From positions 20,723,840 through 20,787,839 of the forward strand of contig CM070628.1 in the NCBI GenBank assembly GCA_036346255.1: a DNA stretch of 64,000 bases, given 5' to 3'. Origin of the DNA: Ampelocalamus luodianensis. Lineage: Eukaryota > Streptophyta > Magnoliopsida > Poales > Poaceae. Within the stretch, counting starts at the first letter, position 1. The number at the start of each line of letters is the position of its first letter. Below, in pieces: positions 11,667 to 24,009 of this stretch. Below the pieces are notes generated by a model, which searched no databases, was not told where the DNA came from, and was given only the letters and a program-made list of their open reading frames with translations. The position numbers and the translations under genes were made by a program.

Positions 11667-13986
11667 TGTAACACCCTGGCTATCCAGAAGCCAAAATGTT
11701 ACCTAAAGACTCTACATACAACCATAATCATGAGAATTGAAGCAATAATCCAAGTTTTAACGAATGGAAGGAGAATAGCTCAAAAGGCATAATCGCACAA
11801 ATATAATCTCAACCTATGCAGGTCAAGTACCACAGCGGAAAATAAACATCCATAACCAAACAGGAGACATCATCCACATGTCGCCTCAATTATTACAGTT
11901 TATCTCTAAACAAATAAAGGAATTCAACCAAGTTCTATTATTGAAATCGAATATGGTGATGTGTGTTTAGTGCATGTCTACTCCTCCCGATAGAGTCATC
12001 ATCAACGACCACCTAAAACAAACAACAAACAAGAGTGAGTCCGGACTCAGCAAGTACAACGATTACAAGAACATACTTCATGTAGATACATAGCACATAA
12101 GAAATATCTCAAACAAAGAATCAGAATGCATGGATGCCATGAATCGATGGATGCACTCGTGCTTATATCGGTATAGCAAGTGATACACCGTCGGTGTTCA
12201 CTTAAGCCCGTATTTATCGAAATATGGGGATCCAAAATACCGTATGAAGAACGTTTCATACGGGTGTCCAAAACTGCCCACATTGGAATGGTGGGACTTC
12301 ACTTGCCCATACTGGAATTGATGGGACTTTAGACTCCACTCCCGTGGAGCTCCACTCCCATGGACAGAACATGAACATGATTGCATGAATAAATTTATGA
12401 TCAATGGTTAATATCATCTCCACACATATGAAAGAGCGTACACAAAGAACATAATCATCATAACATTCTTGTCTACCATAACCTCCACTCCCGTGGATGG
12501 CACATGAACATTTAAGCTTCTCACACATCAACATAACACCATACCAATCAACAAGCATCCGGGGTTTACAAATCACACATAAGTCATTGTACTTGCCTTT
12601 AGCGTTGCGATGCGTTGGGAGGCAACGAAGAAGCCGCTAACCTTGGCGCCTCACCCCCTACACAAAAGTTACTCAATAAGAACCACGTCATCAAGACACT
12701 ACTCGCATCGCCCTAACTCATATCCCCAATCCCACCATCTAAATTATACCCGTTACTTGAATTAAACCACATTCTAGCAGAAAGTCTGTTCGGACCAGCA
12801 GCGGAATAAATAGCATAACTTTTGATCTAAAACCCGAAAAGGGGTGTTCTCAGATTTGATTGAAAGGTAATGAAATTATCTACAACAACCTAGTTGGTGG
12901 AAACCTCGAATTCTATATGTATCAATCTCCACAAGACCAACAAACACTATCTCTCAGAACTTCCGGCGATTCCGGACAGCAGCATGGAAAGTGCCATAAC
13001 TTTTAATTGGCTACACCAAACTTTGCGTTCTTTATCAATATCAACAGCTAAGACCAAGGCCTACAATAACCTAGTTGGGTGAAAGCCCTGAATTTTCCAT
13101 TATCCCACTCATATTTTAAAAGACAGCTTGACAATTTATTCTCGTCAGGATTCTGGACAGTCAACTTAAAACGTGCATAACTTTTGTTATACAAATCCAA
13201 ATGGGGTGTTCTTTATCAATACTGAAAGATAATGAGATTATGTACAAAAGTCGTTATGGTCAAGACTTCTGAATCATCTTCTAACTAGGTCAAATTTTAA
13301 CAATTACAATGTCTGCTAACTCTCGTCAGAATTCTGGACAGTAGAAACTAAAACGATCATAACTTTTGACTCAAATGTCGGAATCAGGTTATCTTGTCGG
13401 CCACCGAAAGCTAAGAACATTATCTAAATAACTCTAGGAGATCAAAACTTATGATTCGGCCTCTAAGATGTCGAAACAGCCCACGCAACATACTGGATAG
13501 ATTCGAATCTACTGCAGACTAACTTTGATGAAAACGATTCTAATCGGTTTCGCATCTAAACAACATCAAAACAGCGGGGAAACCAATTGATACCCTTGGA
13601 GACGCAAGAAACGCTGAACAAAAACCCGTGAAGAGGATCTTCTTCTTCTCCTCCTTTCTTCTTCTCCTTCCACCATGGCCAGCGGCACCTCGGAGCGTCT
13701 TCCTCATCTTGGTAGAGCAAAGACGGAGGGGCTGCTCTGATGCAGTGTGCTCTGATGCGGCGTGGTACTGTAGCAAAGGGTAGGGTTTTGGGAAGGGACC
13801 CCTTCTTGACTCCACTACAAGGCCACCCACTTGGCTAGGACGTCTTGGGCTGAAAGCCCAAGGTCCAATCCTCCCTCAAATTCTGAATTTTCTTTTAATT
13901 TTTCTCTAAACTTTAGTGCATTCAAATTTGAATAAATTTCTCTTCCGAATAATATGTTCTCTCTATTTGATATTCGAGGTATTACA
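11667..13986 (-). repeat. Element B 5' LTR (complete, 2,320 bp)
   Basis: On the minus strand the LTR runs from TGTAATACCTCG (13986) to CCAGGGTGTTACA (11667), giving TG...CA ends. The PBS complement GCTCTGATACCA lies just outside the 11667 end. It carries the same periodic repeats as the left copy. Confidence 0.88.
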
Positions 13987-16234
13987 GAGGGGGGCAACCA
14001 TCGGGCCCATGGCCCATAAGTGGTCGGCCAATAGGGTGGCAAACCCTAGCACTCCCCCCACTTCCCCCACATCTCCCACTCCCTCCACCTTGTGGCCGCC
14101 GCCCCCATCCTCTCCCCTCTCCTCTCCACCTTGTACCTCCCCCTGCTGGTTGCAGCCCCATCTCCACCCCCATTGCTGCCGCCCCAAGTCCCTGGTGCTG
14201 CACCTCCATCACCTGGAGCCACCCCTTGGTGTCGATCTCCCCGTTGCCGGTCTCTCGCAAAGGACGGAGTGGATCTTCGCAAGGTTGCTGATCAAGAAGG
14301 CAGGGATCATCTTCGAGGATCAACCATGGTCTTCCTGGGTGCTCCAAGGGTAATTTTTATCGATTGTTTCGTGTGATTAGTCGTAGAAGTGAAACCGATT
14401 AGTTTTGGTTGGATCGAAGTCTGCCTGCTAAAGATTCAATTCTGTCCAGATTCTTGCGCGGTCAGTTTCGTGTGTTTGGACGCCGAATTAGGAGTTTTGA
14501 TCTCCTAGAGTTATTTATATTATGTTCTTAGCTTTCGGTGTCCGTCGAGTTCACCTGATTTCGACGTACGGATCAAAAGTTATGATTTTTTTAGTGTCGC
14601 TGTCCTGCTAATCTGTCAGCATCCAAACAATTTGTAGAACACTGGGTTAAGCCATTAGTTAAAGAAGAAATCAGAGGATCTCGATATAACAAAAAACGTA
14701 GATAATTTTCATACCTTTTCAGATAGCTACAGAACGCAAGATTTGGACTTTCGTAGCAAAAGTTATGGTGGTTTAGTATACTGTCCAGAGAACCTGACGT
14801 GAAATCGATGTTTTGTTAATCAATATAAAAGGCATAATAGATGGCCGAATCAGGAAGGCCCACCAACTAGGTTTAGTTGGGGAATTTGATAACCTTTCAA
14901 TGAAATACAAGAACACCTCATTGGTACTCCTGTACAAAAAGATACGGATTTTAGAATATGGTTGTCCACAGAGGGGACAGGTCGATCTATAGGAGTTAGA
15001 ATTGGGGATGCGCTTGAGATTATAGCAAGTTTGGTTATGCTATTATTTATGTTTTTGGTCCAGTATGATTGTCTTAGCATGCCTTATAAACATATTCAGG
15101 TGGTGGATTGATCTCGAGGGCGGCACCTTCTGCACGTCCCTCGTTCTCTCGCGGTTAAGGCAAGTATAATGATGGATATAATTGAACGGCATTGTTTGAT
15201 AAATACTATGAGTATTTGTGTTGTCATGATTGTTATGGTGGTATGATTGGTAATGTTCATGGTTTCTAGTGATATGAGTTATGTCTTATTCATGGATGTT
15301 TGAAAGTTATGAAGTCTATGATTATGAACAATTGTAGTATGAACAAGTTATTCGTATGCAATGTTGTTGCGGATGCATATTTCTATTAATTTGAGATTTC
15401 CTACACATGCATCATGATGGCTTATTGAAGTCTTGGTCATGTGATGACCAAGCAATCGTTGAGGTCCCCGTCATGTTTATGATGGGCTAAAGGTCCCCAT
15501 GCTTGTAGAGCATGGGCTTAGGTCCCCATACTTGTGGAGTATGGGCAATGGTCCCTGTGACAGATGGAACAGGCATGGGTGTGCATCGACGGATGCACAC
15601 TTTGCATTACCGGTAAAATGCAAAAGAGAAAGAGAAAGATAAAGAGTATGTTGAGCATATTGCATAGCATGTGTATGTAAAGTATTTGGTGTGTGGATTG
15701 TGAAATACAGTTGATGAGTTACATGCATGTATGCTATTTATGTTATTTATTATATTTGATGAGTCTTTGAACTCACCTCTTGTGTTTGTTGTGTTTTAGG
15801 TACCCTTACAAGATCAGCATGCATGGGGAAAAGAAGGATTAGCCTTGTTGCACTATCGCACGATCTACCCACAATGGAATGCAAAAGAAAATTAATTAGT
15901 AGTTGAATGAATTACTTAAAGTACACATTATGAATATTGCTTTGCTTGGAGTAAACTGTAATAAACGGATAGATGTTTTTGGATGCTCTTGATCTATATC
16001 CTAGATGTTTAGTTGCTATGGATGTTATAGTAACGAATAGCCAGTTTTGATTTTGTCTTAATCAAATTGCAAGTTGGAATACTTATATATGCTATATCTG
16101 TTAGTTGGAACCTCCGGTATAGATAACTATACAAAGGAGGTTCTACCGAAATTTTGTAAGGTATTTTTAGTTTAACTTGTCTAAATTATTTATTTCAGTA
16201 GCATTTCAGGCTCATATTGGGCTGGGGTGTTACA
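13987..16234 (+). mobile_element. Element G: LTR related to B, plus strand, 5' truncated
   Basis: Words from the B LTR recur here in reverse orientation, including AGTTTTGATCTCCTAGAG followed by TTCTTAGCTTTCGGTGTCCG at about 14490-14545, and CTCCAAGGGTA followed by GAAACCGATTAG near 14340-14400. The element ends GGGCTGGGGTGTTACA at 16234, like the B LTR terminus. No TG start is seen next to the end of B, so the 5' end is lost. Pro-rich open frames at 13916-14376 are in the GC-rich part and are not treated as genes. No PBS follows at 16235, where copia coding sequence begins, so this is a solo-LTR remnant. Confidence 0.65.
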
Positions 16235-16249
16235 TAAAAGGAGAGCCAA

Positions 16250-17673
16250 TTGAGACCTGGCACCAATATAGCACCTTTAGAAAAAGGCATGCCAGATTTG
16301 AACATTCCCACAGAGGGAGAAACCAGCAGGGATGTGTGCACACACGTCAGAGCTAAAAAACTAAAGGGACTTGCCCCTGTAATTGGAAGTAGTGGTGAGC
16401 AAGTAGAAGCACTAGAAGAATCGTCCAATGAAGACATAGCTATAAACTATGTGACCACGGGAGAATCTATAAATAGGAAAACAGCCAATGTCGATATTTA
16501 TTTTGCAAAGAAATCTGCCACAATCATCGATCTTCATTCAGAGCCTGGATCGCTCACTGAATGTAAGAAAAGATCGGATTGGGAAGATTGAAAAAAGGCA
16601 ACAAAAACTGAATTATTATTTCTGAATAAAATAGAAGTGTTTGGGCCTGTAAACCGCACGTGTCCCCATGTGCACCCTGTACGGCATAAGTGGGTATTTG
16701 TTTGAAAGAGAAATAAAAATAATGAAGTTGTAAGATATAAAGCAAGGCTCATTGCACAAGGTTTCACTCAACGTCTAGGAGTTTATTATGAAGAAACATA
16801 TTTCCCAGTCATGGGCGGAGTTACCTTTAGATATTTAATCTCAATGGCAGTGAACTTGAATTTAGAAATAAAATTGATGGATGTGGTAACTACATATCCT
16901 TATGGAAATTTGGATTCGGACATTTATATGAAGATACATGAAGGTATCCTTATCCCGAACCAAGACAGAGCAAATAGAAATTTGTACAGTGTGAAACTCA
17001 GAAAATTACTGTACGGACTTAAGTAATCAGTAGGATGTGGTATATTCACTTGAGCGACTTTCTATGCAAGAAAGGCAACACAAATAATGAGGATTGTCCC
17101 TGTGTATTTATACAACGATCCCAGAATGGATTTCGTATAATCTCTGTGTATGTAGATGATCTGAATATCATAGAAACACTGCACGATATTAAGGAAGCAA
17201 GCTCTTACCTAGAGTCAGAATTTGAAATGAAAGATTTGGGTAAAACCAAATATTGCTTAGGCCTGCAGCTTGAGCATGTCCCTGAAGGGATATTAAAAGG
17301 TGTTAGAAAGGTTCAGCTTTGAAAAGGCATACCCTTCGAAAGTGCCGATGGTCGAGAGATCTTTGCAGTAAGACAAGGATCCGTACAGACCTAGAGAAGA
17401 GGGGGAGGAAGTCCTGGGACCGGAATTCCCATACTTAAGTGCAATAGGAGTACTCATGTATTTAGCAAACTGCACTAGACCGGACATTGCATTTGTCGTA
17501 AACCTATTAGCAAGGTACAGTTCAGAACCTACCAAAAGGCATTGGCAGGGGATAAAGGATATCTTCCGATACCTCCAAGGAAGCAAAGACATTGGTCTGG
17601 TCTACAAAAAGAACCAAGACCTGACTATGACTGGCTACACAGATGCTGGGTACCTGTTGGACCCACATACAGC
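16250..17673 (+). pseudogene. Ty1/copia pol fragment: reverse transcriptase and start of RNase H
   Basis: Successive frames spell a copia reverse transcriptase. There is a VRYKARLIAQGFTQ-type finger motif near 16730-16770, then an LKLLYGLK-like stretch at about 17000-17025. The catalytic YVDD motif falls at about 17149-17160 (within SVYVDDLN). The thumb segment has a MKDLG motif at about 17228-17242. RPDIAFVVNLLARY and KRHWQGIKDIFRYLQG follow at 17476-17580, and the RNase H start GYTDAGYL at about 17632-17655. In-frame stops occur at about 16590, 16704, 17023 and 17321. The enzyme would have copied element RNA into cDNA inside virus-like particles. This copy is dead. Confidence 0.92.
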
Positions 17674-20600
17674 TGTAACATCCCAAAATTTTGGTCTGTT
17701 TTGAAGTTTTAAAAGTAAAAATAACCATTTGAATTTTGTTTGTTAAAGTTAAAGCTTAATTGGAATTTTCAGAGATCAAAAATAATTTAATATGATTAAT
17801 GTCAACTTCAACTATTGTCAAAACTATTTTCTTTGGACTCTATGTGCTTGGATATATTTTCTAGATTTTTTTAGAATTTTTTCGAGTGCATTTGCTATTT
17901 TCTAATTGCTATTTGGATTTTTAGTATTTTCTAAAAAGGAAAACCTATTAGGGCCGAAAGCCCAAAACCCCGACCCATTTCTTCGCTTCTCAGCCCAGCC
18001 CAGCCGACCTTTCTCCGCGCGCCAAGCCCAACCCACGCTACTCTCTCTTGCTCTCGCTGCCATGTGGGACCCGCGTGTCAGGCCGCCATGTCAGCGTCGT
18101 CTTCGTCGCGGACTACTCCTTCTTGTCTGAGTTTGTCTCACCACCGCGCCGTGTCTCTCTCGGATTCTCTCATTTCTGTGGCTATTTAAAGCCCACCGCC
18201 CACGTCAGAATCTCGGCGCCGCCTCCCTCCTTTGAAACCCTAAGTCGCCCTATGGGGTTTCACAGTTGTTTCATCGAATCGAGCCTTGGAAGCTCTGCAC
18301 CACAGAATCCTTCTCCGCTGCATTGCGTTGCCATCGGTGATCCTTCGTCCTCATCATCACCAGCATCAAGATCGCCATGCCATGTGCTTCGTGATGCGGG
18401 CCTGATCATCGTCGGAGGAGCCCCGCATCGCTTCGCCGTCGTGCAACCACGCTGCTCTACTGCTTTTCTTATCGTCGTCGCCGTTGTGGTCGTTGCCGGT
18501 GAGAATGGACCATGTCATCATGTTCGCCATGTGTGCTTGTCTAGTTATGCGCTTTCGCCATCGTCGAGAGCCTCCAATCGTCGGGACCGTGTTCGCCGAA
18601 ATTTGGTCGCTGTTGAGTCGTCGTGTGGAGTCCACTTCACCTGCCAGCTCACTAGCCACGTCACCTCCCTTGTCCTCGTGTTGCCCTTATGGCATCGCGT
18701 CAGCGCCACATCAGCATCCACACGGTAGATCCAATCTCAACCCAGATCCAAGTCTCGATGGACTTAGTCCACTCGTGGATCCCACATGTCAGGATAATTC
18801 CAATTTCCCTTTCCTTTTTCTTTTCGGCTGGTATTCCTCCACTGACGCAACAATTGTTTTTCCTTGGGAAAAATAATTCCAGTAAATCAAAAAATCCTGA
18901 TTTTTAGTATTTTATGTGATTTCAATATTCCAAAGGCCATATCTATTGCATCCGAACTCAGATTGAGTCCATTCAAATTTCTAAATTCAAGCTCTATTTA
19001 TCTGAGATTTTTATTTAATTTTTTGAGTTTGTTTTATCTTTGTTTGTATTTATTTGGTTTATTTGCTTATTTTGCGAGTAGACGTTGATACTTTAGAAAA
19101 TTTTGAGCAAGGAGGAGTTCACCAAGATCAAGATCAATCCCACGATTTATTCCAAGGCAAGTCGTGGTCCTTTGATCATATTGAACCTATGATTTTAAAA
19201 GTATGTTGTTTTATATAACTGCATGCTATCTTTATACAAATTGCTTTGGGATTAGCTATTACCTGTTGTTATTATGCCTCCATTGATAATTTGAATATCA
19301 TGAATCCTTTGTCACCCTAGTATGGATAATTCTAGTTGGACATAATTGTATCACCAACATGGGTATCGTACTGATGCTTAGTCAAACTTAGTTACAATGG
19401 GCTCATTATTGCATGTATCATAATGATTAATCTTAACTTAATGAAATATGAAATCGTGGTGGTTAGCCACTTTTGTTAAAATTTGTGTACCATGACAGGG
19501 TATGTCATTGGTTTTAGTTAAACAAAATTGTTTTCACTCAGGCGAGTGGTTGGTGGATTTGAGGGTGTGGTTAACACGTTGTGGGTTGCGGTAGACTCGC
19601 GTGAGTAACTGGTCAAAGATTTAATCTTATGCACCATTGAACTGGGTCTTAACCACACAACCATATGTTCTGTATGGGTGGGACCTGGCCAACTAATTAA
19701 CAATATCTTAATTTCGGTTTTGTCTTGGAAAGCGTAAGTTCTGGGAAACGTATACTCACGATGGCGCAAGAGGGGGATCCTGTCTGGTCGGAAAGATATT
19801 CAGTGTTGAAACCTTAGCGGGCAGAACTAGGTTAAGAAGGAACTTTGTAAAGGCCTTGTGATAATCACTTAGTCGCACACCTACGGAAGTGTGTCAGACT
19901 AATATTATAAGTCGATTTATCTCTTGTGGGAAAAGTTGTACAACCTCTTCAGAGTGTAAAACTATTCGAATAGCCGTGTCCGCGGTTATGGACATGCTCG
20001 AGGATTTCACACGAGACGTAGAGTTTCTTTATAAAATGAGTTGGGGTGTGAATGGGAAGTTCACTTGATGAATATAATGTTCATTTGGTGAATAGGTAAT
20101 TCCCTCGGTGGTTTGTCTTGGAAAGTGAATGGGAAGTTCACTGGTTGTTTCAAATTAATTATTTATTTATTTACTATTCTTTTCAATTACGCATTTCAGT
20201 CTAGTTATTGAATTTATCGTAAATGCTGCTTTCTGCAAATGAGCCATACAGCAAATCTTTGTTCAAGCCTTGCATGAATAATATTTGCATGCTATTTCCC
20301 CGCGACTTGTTGAGTACTTTATGTGCTCACGGCTTCAATTTCTACGATTCAGTTGAAGAATATCAAGCTGCTCAAGAGTTCTTTCAAAAGGAGGACCATA
20401 AAAGTTTTGCGGATTAGGATGCGTTCTCCACTCGATTGCATGTGGGCATGTTGATTAGCCATTTCAAGTTTTTTATTCCACTGCAAGAGTTTATTTATTT
20501 CTTTAGCCCTACGTGGCAAGTTAAGTAAACATTGATCATAAGGTCCTGTTATTATTATTATTTGTTATTTTGATATCTTTTTAGTTAAAAATTGAATAAA

Positions 20601-20702
20601 TGGATGGTATTTCATCACTATTCGCTATGTGAGCTAGCTACTGATCTGGAACTAGTTCAGAATACACAGAGGATTCTTGAATCGTATTTTTGGGTCTCGA
20701 CA
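17674..20702 (+). mobile_element. Element D: solo LTR of 3.0 kb with ACAGC target duplication
   Basis: It starts TGTAACATCCC and ends GGGTCTCGACA. ACAGC flanks it at 17669-17673 and 20703-20707. It splits the copia RNase H frame of H exactly. Its interior matches C, for example in ATTCAAATTTCTAAAT and CTCTATTTATCTGAG near 18970-19000. No PBS, PPT or coding region is present, so this is a solo LTR left by LTR-LTR recombination. Open frames of up to 226 codons at 18048-18907 lie in its GC-rich core and overlap in several frames. I do not call them genes. Confidence 0.9.
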
Positions 20703-20707
20703 ACAGC

Positions 20708-21190
20708 CAAGTCACAAACACACTATATATTCCTGTGTGGTGGAACTGCATTTTCATAGAAATTGTCTAAGCAAAGTCTTGTGTCGACTTCAACAAACCA
20801 CTCGGAAACCGTAGCATTGTACGAGGCCTCATGAGAATGTTCTTAGCTTCGGCGAATAATTCACCACATCCAGTAGTCGTGTGGATTGAATACCATGCAA
20901 ACTCCCACTATTATCTATAAAAATAATGCAGCTTGTGTTGTACAAGTGCAGATGAGTTATGTGAAGGGTCATCTTACAAAGCATATCAACCCCAAGTTCT
21001 TCTATGCTCATGAATTGCAAAAGATAGATAAAATTAAAATATTGCATACTAAGTCTTATGAAAATCTTGCAGATTTATTCACTAACTCACTTCTAGTATC
21101 TAGCTTTGAAAGGTGCATACGTGGAATTGGAATGATGAGACTTAAAGAAATGCAAAACTCAGTGGGAGAATCTTCACAAACTCATTATTG
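20708..21190 (+). pseudogene. Ty1/copia RNase H, C-terminal fragment (element H)
   Basis: The fragment continues the RNase H domain after D. A shifted frame first gives SQT and GGTAFS-like words at about 20709-20760. The frame from 20886 then shows NNAACV, KHINPKFFYAHELQ and ENLADLFTNSL, which are typical of the copia RNase H end. It stops just upstream of the untranslated 3' segment and PPT. At least one frameshift separates it from the first part. Confidence 0.88.
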
Positions 21191-21434
21191 AAACTTGATC
21201 ACGAAGATCAAGTACCCAAAGAATAAATCCTGAAGATTAAATAAAATTGGGTGGTTTGTACTCTTTTTCCCTTGACGAGTTTTTCTGAAGTTTCTCGGCT
21301 AAGGTTTTTAATGAGGTAATTCGTGCAATGCAGCAGAACGTGTATCATGTACTCTTTCTCCAAAAAATTTCCCATTGGGTTTTTGTGGAGTTTTGACGAG
21401 GCATGAACATGTCGGATGAGTGCCCAAGGGGGAG

Positions 21435-21649
21435 TGTTGGTAAACTTGGCCCATAAGTGGGCTCCTCATCCCTTTAGTCTATATATAGGGGTGCCAATCT
21501 ATTGTATGTACTGTTGATCAGAAGAAAGGAATAAAGAAGTCCCCTATATCTCTGTGTTCATTTACTTTCTGTACTTGTTATGTGTGTGATTCTACTTCGT
21601 CTACAAGGTGATTGATCGGAGTGGACTAGCCAACGACGGTTCCTCAACA
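21435..21649 (+). repeat. 3' LTR of copia element H (215 bp)
   Basis: TGTTGGTAAACTTGG opens it and GACGGTTCCTCAACA closes it, giving TGTTG/CAACA inverted ends. A TATA box (TATATATAG) lies at about 21480-21488. It directly follows the polypurine tract. The matching 5' LTR is not in the window. Confidence 0.9.
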
Positions 21650-22064
21650 CCCCTGAGACATTGCCCTAACCCCCACTAGGCCTCTTAGGCGAGATGTTCC
21701 CCACCCTCGGTCCTGCGGGGACCCCACACCCATGGGATCTCAGTGGGGTTAAAACAAGGTTAAATACATTTTAAAAAACAGATGTCTTAATTTATGAATT
21801 TATAAGTATTTAAATATACTTTTTTATCCATACTATATATATTCAAGTTTTAATCCAAATATACAAGAAAAGAATACATCTTTCATATTAAAAACCATAA
21901 TTTATAAACAAAATAATACATTTTAATTTTCACCAGGGCCCCACGGGGCCTATGGGGGGAAAAAGACCCCACCCCTGTTCCCCACGGGGAAAGTTCGCTC
22001 CTCGCCCCATCCCCCATGGGGATTTTTCAAGGCCCCTGCCTCCACAGGGAAATTGCCATCCCTA
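21650..22064. mobile_element. MITE-like remnant, GC-rich ends with CCCCACGGGG motifs (hAT-like?)
   Basis: Both ends are rich in short palindromic words such as CCCCACGGGG and CCCATGGG around an AT-rich centre (21770-21930). The right end AATTGCCATCCCTA is the complement of TAGGGATGGCAA, the left end of the element at 30523. The left end is cut by, or lost next to, the copia LTR. The family name is inference. Confidence 0.5.
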
Positions 22065-22189
22065 AGGGCTTGTTTCGGTGGCAGGGGATATAATCCTGGG
22101 AAGATGAAACCCGATCAGGATTTTTTATCACTTTGGACCCTACTAGAATACTCTCCTAGGGTATATAATCCCTATGATCATTTGGTAGT
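22065..22189. mobile_element. Truncated MITE end (AGGGCTTGTTTCGGTGG...)
   Basis: AGGGCTTGTTTCGG is the kind of terminus seen on many grass Tourist- and hAT-type MITEs. No matching right end is visible. The segment is cut at about 22189 by the LTR-like unit O. Confidence 0.35.
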
Positions 22190-22484
22190 TGTTGTAGGGG
22201 CGGCCCAACGCCCCCAGCATCTAGGTGAAGAGTCAAGGAAATCAGCCCTTATGACATACACGAAGGGTTGTAAGAGAAACGTCACCTTGATACCTCGTCA
22301 ACCGGTGTACCACCTCGACCTTTGCCCAAAGGGGGTCTTGGGCAAGACGAATGGGGTAGGACCAGGCTCCGCATGGACAAAGGAGGGTGACATGGTGGAC
22401 ACCGCCCATAGGAGTCCACTATGCACCGAAGCTACCAGCGAAGGGGGAAAAGATCGCAAAGCCCCTATAGTCGTGGGGCCTTTA

Positions 22485-24003
22485 GGGCATGTACAATGGA
22501 GGTGCTTAGGGAGATGCTTAAAGAAAAAAACCAGGTTTTTTCTAGCCAGCGTTATTACGGTGCTTGGAGAGAGGACGCGATGCCTATTTTTGCAGCGATG
22601 CCTGGCGGTGCTTGCAGAGCATAACTGCTTTCTCTTCCGAACAGATGCTTGCATTGGTGGTAGCATGGGGGAGAGAGGAGTGAAGCTTCGGTGAGAAAAA
22701 GTATTAGGCAGCTGCATGTAGTGAGAGAAGAGGTGAGAAAAAGTCACTCATGACCTGCATGCTTTTGAGATCAGAGAGTAGCCAAATCTCGTAGCCAACA
22801 CACCTAGGTGCTAAAAAGTAAAGCAACTTTTTAAAGCAAGCTGAGAGGTGAGAAAAAGTCACTATGACCTTGCATGCTTTTGAGATCACGAGAGTAGCCA
22901 AATTTGACCTGCAATTTAGAGTGTAGTCGTTCATTGAGCAATGACTAGCACATTCACGAATGCTAAGAAACATTCATGTTCTGTCAACCTGAGATCAAAG
23001 AACATAGCAATGATATTTAAGTGGAGCTAAGAGTCACCTCATCATAGCAATGTCCTTCTGCGTTGTCCCGCCATGCACTACGATGCTTTGAACGAGGAAC
23101 TTGTCCTTGCAGTGGTAATCCAGAGGGATCTCCTTCGGCGTATGAGATCGATGCATCAATCAATCAAGCAGTACAGGACATCAATCAAGCGAGGTAGGGC
23201 AGCTCGAGGAAGAGACGACGCGGCAAGCATGACGCCGCGTTGGGGAAGCAGATCCTGAACACTTAGCAGCAAAAGGGCAGACGAAGTAGTTGGGGAGGTC
23301 GGCAGAGGGCTGGGGCGCTATGAGGAGGGAGTTGTTGGACCGTCGACCGCCGACTCACCGACCTCTCCCCAAGCGCCGCCTCCAACACCGCGCGTGGCCA
23401 CCACGCCCCGCCCTGGATTCGCCGCCGAGCGCCGTCCTGGGCCTCCCCGACGGCCCGTGCGAAGAAGTCGTCGAGTGCCTCTCCGGGCCCCGGAGAGGGC
23501 GAAGGGGAAGGCGAGGGAGGGGAGTTGTTGCTGGTGGGCATCAGGGAGAGCGGCACGTGGGTAGCGAGGGAGAGGGAGGCAGCGAGGGCGAGGAGGAGGG
23601 CAGGGAGAGGCTTGGGCGGTGGGAGCCTTAGGCGACGGGAGGAAGGAGGTCTTGGGGAGGGAGGCGGTGATGAGGAGGTGGGATGTGGAGGAGAGGGAGG
23701 GGCGCCATGGCTGGGGTTTGCTGGGTAGGCGACGGGGGCGCGGGGGACGTGGGAAGCGGAGGGGAGTAGTCTGAGGAGAGGAGATGAGCACTGAGGAGGA
23801 GTGAGCAGATAGCTCATTTAGCAAGTTCACAAAGGGTTTGCATTGAAGACTACAATTGTTTGCACGAGTGCTAACAAGGTAGTTAAACTATTTAAGCACC
23901 TTCCTCATTTTGCTTGCATTGGAAGATATATATTTTATACAAGTGTTAGGAATCATCTCTCTCCTTAAACACCCCTAAATAGATGCTACCATTGTACATG
24001 CCC
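22485..24003. mobile_element. Element P: 1,519-bp PIF/Harbinger-like element (TTA duplication)
   Basis: A perfect 15-bp terminal inverted repeat, GGGCATGTACAATGG, lies at 22485-22499 and inverted at 23989-24003. It continues imperfectly for about 25 bp more (GTGCTTAGGGAGATGC against AGCATCTATTTAGGGGTG). TTA flanks it at 22482-22484 and 24004-24006, as for PIF/Harbinger or Tourist elements. No transposase is present. The interior holds a GC-rich gene-like fragment (23263-23830) that may be captured host DNA. Confidence 0.8.
23263..23830 (-). pseudogene. Gene-like GC-rich fragment inside element P, possible captured 5' exon
   Basis: On the minus strand, two overlapping frames (184 and 170 codons) together look like one frameshifted N-terminal exon. 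First comes a Ser/Pro/Thr-rich, acid-poor stretch (SSTSHLLITASLPKTSFLPS), as in a plastid transit peptide. Then comes a hydrophobic run (ALLLALAASLSLA) and an acidic-basic stretch including EALDDFFARAVGEAQ. The predicted protein has no family I can name. The frame change between the two stretches and the lack of further exons suggest a non-functional captured fragment. An unrelated GC-rich filler is the alternative. Confidence 0.35.
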
Positions 24004-24009
24004 TTATAG

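Larger units (their letters stand above)
2322..13986 (-). mobile_element. Element B: LTR retrotransposon, minus strand, probably Ty3/gypsy-like, no intact pol
   Basis: B has two long LTR copies. The right copy (11667-13986) is the 5' LTR in element sense. The left copy (2322-3077 plus 6208-7550) is the 3' LTR, truncated at its outer end and split by solo LTR C. Read on the minus strand, the right LTR is followed after two bases by a tRNA-Met PBS (complement at 11653-11664). A purine-rich tract abuts the left LTR (complement of the C-rich run just after 7550). I found no protease, RT or integrase motif in the 4.1 kb between the LTRs, so B is non-autonomous or heavily decayed. The gypsy assignment rests on the style of the PPT and LTR ends and is inference. 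Confidence 0.8.
16235..21649 (+). mobile_element. Element H: decayed Ty1/copia retrotransposon, 5' part missing
   Basis: Reverse transcriptase and RNase H remnants are followed by a polypurine tract (CAAGGGGGAG, 21425-21434) and a 215-bp 3' LTR (21435-21649). The left edge is the end of LTR G. Solo LTR D interrupts the RNase H region at 17674-20702 with a clean ACAGC duplication. Many stops and frameshifts make it inactive. Confidence 0.88.

Noticed and set aside
14340..14352. Possible conserved splice donor (CTCCAAGGGTAA) in LTRs B and G
   Set aside because: The word is shared, but no matching acceptor or coding exon downstream could be recognised.
18048..18907. Frames of up to 226 codons
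   Set aside because: These are inside solo LTR D, whose ends and ACAGC duplication are certain. Products are Ser/Arg-rich and not alike between D and C, as real genes should be.
22053..22747. Frames of 213 and 149 codons across the O/P border
   Set aside because: They cross transposon borders (MITE end, LTR-like unit, P left TIR), so they cannot be an old gene.
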